Origin: CF-161 sp035259145
Lineage (GTDB): Bacteria; Chloroflexota; Dormibacteria; Dormibacterales; Dormibacteraceae
Assembly: GCA_035259145.1 (NCBI GenBank)
Contig: DATFWQ010000261.1
Span: forward strand, 1-6,319
DNA length: 6,319 nucleotides
Direction of reading: 5' to 3'
Under the pieces are notes generated by a model. It worked only from the letters and a program-made list of their open reading frames with translations. It searched no databases and was not told the DNA's origin. The translations under genes and the position numbers were made by a program. Shown here one piece after another: positions 4,532 to 6,319 of the stretch (its first letter is position 1; each line of letters opens with the position of its first letter).

Positions 4532-5812
4532 TTACGGCGGAGCCAGCAGTGTGACCGGGTTCTCGATCAGCCGCTTCACCTCTGCCATGAACTGAGCGGC
4601 GGTGGAGCCGTAGAAGACGCGATGGTCGACCGAGAGCGTCATCCGCATCACCTTGCCGATGCCGACCCTGCCCTCCTCCACCACGGGAACCTCCTTGATC
4701 GCCCCTACGGCCAGGATGGCCGCCTCTGGTGGGTTCACGATTGCCGCAAATTCGTCGACGCCGTACATGCCCAGGTTCGAGATGCTGAACGTTCCACCGT
4801 CCAGGTCGCCGGGCGACGGCTTGCCCGAGCGCGCCCGCTCGATCACCTGGCGTGACTCGATGGAGATCTGAACCAGGTCCTTTCGCTCGACATCATGGAC
4901 CACGGGTACCAGCAGGCCCATCCCCTGGGTGGGCGGCACCGCCAGCCCGATGTTCACTGATCGCTTACGCTCGAAGTGTCCGTCCACCCATGAGGCGTTG
5001 ACCTCAGGGAACCGCGTGAGAGCGATGGCGCAGGCGCGGGTGAGAAAGTCGGTCATCGTCACCTGGTCGGCGTTGGGGATCAGGTCCTTGAGCTGCTGTC
5101 GCGTCCGGACCGCGTCATCTACGCGGGCCTCGACGGTCACGTAGAAGTGTGGGACCGTCGTCTTGGACTCGACCATGCGACGGGCGATCGTCGCCTGCAT
5201 CCGGTTTGGCTCTTCCACCTCGACCGCTGGCCCGGCCGGGCGCGGCCGCGGCACGGTTGCCGCTGGCCCGGGCACCAGGCGCCGGCCACGCTCTGCGGCT
5301 GCTATGACGTCCTCTTTGACGATCCGGCCCTCGGGGCCGCTGCCCTCAACCGTCAACAGGTCGACACCCATCTCATCGGCCAGGCGGCGGGCGAGGGGGG
5401 AGGCCTTGACACGGCCGGAGCCATCCTCGGAGGGCGGGCGCTGGACGTGCTCGTGCGGTGGGCGGGACGCCGGCGCCGCCACCGCTTCAGGCTGTGGCTC
5501 CGGCTGGGTCGTCACCGGTGCTTGAGGCGTTGGGGGCGCAGCCGGCGCGGCCGGCTGCGCAGGCACGGTGGGCGCGGGTGCCTCACCCCCGATGCGGCCG
5601 ATCAGCTGGCCGACCGGCACGGCCTGGCCGCTGCCGACAACCACGTGGAGCACGCCGTCGGCCTCAGCCTCGATGTCAAAGCTGGCCTTGTCCGACTCGA
5701 TCTCCGCCAGCACGTCCCCCTTGTGGACCTCCTCGCCATCGCGCTTCTTCCACTCCAGGACGGTGCCCTCTTCCATCGTGTCGGAGAGCTTGGGCATGTT
5801 GACGTCAGGCAT
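4532..5812 (-). CDS. pdhC: 2-oxoacid dehydrogenase complex E2 (dihydrolipoamide acetyltransferase)
   Basis: Core subunit of a pyruvate- or other 2-oxoacid dehydrogenase complex: its swinging lipoyl arm carries the acyl group from E1 and transfers it to CoA. 426 aa, ordinary for a one-lipoyl-domain E2. Lipoyl domain about 1-75, with lipoyl lysine K42 in EIESDKASFD; Ala/Pro/Gln linker about 76-130; peripheral-subunit-binding domain about 135-171 (VKASPLARRLADEMGVDLL, then GSGPEGRIVKEDV); catalytic domain about 200-426 (RMQATIARRMVESKTTVPHF; FSISNLGMYGVDEFAAIVNP). The active-site motif normally HRxxDG reads H397-R-V-F-Y401-G402: His is kept but Asp is Tyr (TAC). ATG 5812 follows the E1-beta stop by 15 nt with GGAG as Shine-Dalgarno. 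Acetyl (pyruvate) specificity is the most likely, but branched-chain or acetoin complexes cannot be excluded. Confidence 0.95.
   Translation of the reverse strand: MPDVNMPKLSDTMEEGTVLEWKKRDGEEVHKGDVLAEIESDKASFDIEAEADGVLHVVVGSGQAVPVGQLIGRIGGEAPAPTVPAQPAAPAAPPTPQAPVTTQPEPQPEAVAAPASRPPHEHVQRPPSEDGSGRVKASPLARRLADEMGVDLLTVEGSGPEGRIVKEDVIAAAERGRRLVPGPAATVPRPRPAGPAVEVEEPNRMQATIARRMVESKTTVPHFYVTVEARVDDAVRTRQQLKDLIPNADQVTMTDFLTRACAIALTRFPEVNASWVDGHFERKRSVNIGLAVPPTQGMGLLVPVVHDVERKDLVQISIESRQVIERARSGKPSPGDLDGGTFSISNLGMYGVDEFAAIVNPPEAAILAVGAIKEVPVVEEGRVGIGKVMRMTLSVDHRVFYGSTAAQFMAEVKRLIENPVTLLAPP
5536..5560. repeat. Strong hairpin inside the E2 linker coding region
   Basis: GCGCAGCCGGC (5536-5546) pairs perfectly with GCCGGCTGCGC (5550-5560) around a 3-nt loop. 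It lies in the Ala/Pro linker between the lipoyl and subunit-binding domains. It may simply follow from the repetitive GCG/CCG codons of the linker. Confidence 0.5.
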
Positions 5813-5827
5813 CCGTAGTTCTCCAGA

Positions 5828-6319
5828 TCACACTGCGGCGGCAGTGCGCTTACCGACGACTCGAAGCGCCTCGCGGACGATGTCGTCGACGGCGGGAATG
5901 GCTGCCCGCTCGAGCTCTTTGTTGTACGGCATCGGAACTTCGGCTCCCCCCAGCCGGCGAATCGGACCGTCGAGGTCGTCGAAGGCACGATCCTGGAGGC
6001 CGGCCGCGATCTCGGCTCCCACTCCGTAAGTGGGCCAGCCCTCCTCCACCACCAGGCACCGATTGGTGCGCCTCACCGAGTTGAGCAGGGTCTCCCAGTC
6101 AATCGGGCGCAGCGACCGAAGGTCGATCACCTCGGCGTCCACGTCCTCGTCTTCGAGACGCTGCGCCGCAATGCCGGCCAGCACGGCCTGACGGGAGACC
6201 CCGACGATGGTGAGGTCGCTGCCTGGGCGCCGGACGGCGGCACTCCCCATGGGCGTGGTGTATTCCCCCTCTGGGACCTCTCCGCGCAGGTTGTACAGGC
6301 TCATGCTCTCCAGGAACAT
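5828..6319 (-). CDS. pdhB: 2-oxoacid dehydrogenase E1 component subunit beta, partial (C-terminal half)
   Basis: Beta subunit of the thiamine-diphosphate E1 of a pyruvate/2-oxoacid dehydrogenase. The 163 visible residues are roughly the second half of a family usually near 325 aa; the rest lies beyond the right edge, and the ATG at the edge is an internal Met (FLESMSLYNLRGEVP matches the mid-protein segment ending in a GEVP motif). The transketolase C-terminal domain is visible: TIVGVSRQAVLAG; VDAEVIDLRSLRPIDWETLL; CLVVEEGWPTYGVGAEIA; and the closing RLGGAEVPMPYNKELE and IPAVDDIV. The TGA stop (5830-5828) is 15 nt before the E2 start, giving the standard E1-beta to E2 order; E1-alpha is expected further upstream on this strand, outside the window. 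No anomaly is seen in the visible part. Confidence 0.94.
   Translation of the reverse strand: MFLESMSLYNLRGEVPEGEYTTPMGSAAVRRPGSDLTIVGVSRQAVLAGIAAQRLEDEDVDAEVIDLRSLRPIDWETLLNSVRRTNRCLVVEEGWPTYGVGAEIAAGLQDRAFDDLDGPIRRLGGAEVPMPYNKELERAAIPAVDDIVREALRVVGKRTAAAV

Noticed and set aside
5147..5818. Large plus-strand open frame opposite E2
   Set aside because: Antisense shadow of the clear E2 gene; translation is Arg-rich with no domain.
1..6319. tRNA, rRNA, CRISPR array, riboswitch or toxin-antitoxin pair
   Set aside because: No tRNA-like cloverleaf, regularly spaced repeats, recognised riboswitch core or toxin family was seen on reading both strands.

Overview
High-GC bacterial chromosomal DNA with short spacers. 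It carries six protein-coding genes with recognisable families (two cut by the window edges), one likely small unknown gene, and one non-coding island of about 0.55 kb built from two small transposon-like elements. The phylum cannot be fixed from sequence alone. The Ala/Pro-rich pyruvate-dehydrogenase-type E2, the WYL regulator opening with (M)YNPTTR, GTG/TTG starts, and TAnnnT boxes very close to start codons would suit Chloroflexota or a neighbouring high-GC terrestrial lineage. That is inference only.

Layout, left to right. (1) 1-1503, plus strand: membrane sensor histidine kinase, 5' end outside the window. (2) 1578-2546, minus: WYL-domain HTH regulator starting at TTG, convergent with the kinase. 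(3) 2547-2591: a 45-bp divergent promoter region bracketed by an 18-bp imperfect inverted repeat whose arms cover both gene starts. (4) 2592-2804, plus: small unknown protein of 70 aa. (5) 2899-3528, minus: NarL/LuxR-type response regulator in which the phospho-acceptor aspartate is glutamate. (6) 3529-4084: no gene. It holds two abutting elements with terminal inverted repeats, 3607-3888 (ends AGGAGGCTGTTGA) and 3887-4088 (ends CTAGTGTCGTGAG). The first is packed with hairpins, two of which are copies of the same module with different but still paired stems. (7) 4085-6319, minus: an operon-like run of E1-beta (partial), E2 and a GNAT acetyltransferase. The acetyltransferase stop codon lies inside the terminal repeat of the second element.

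How the genes work together: E1-beta and E2 are consecutive subunits of a 2-oxoacid (probably pyruvate) dehydrogenase complex that makes acetyl-CoA. The GNAT enzyme follows 9 nt after E2 and probably shares its transcript. The regulators to the left have no demonstrable link to this operon. The kinase probably pairs with a response regulator upstream of the window. The NarL-type regulator appears unable to be phosphorylated in the usual way and may be constitutively active or controlled differently. I do not see a complete novel defence or biosynthetic system. The most interesting points are the Asp-to-Glu regulator, the tandem non-autonomous elements with the covarying hairpin pair, the capture of a stop codon by an element end, and the symmetric repeat between the divergent genes.
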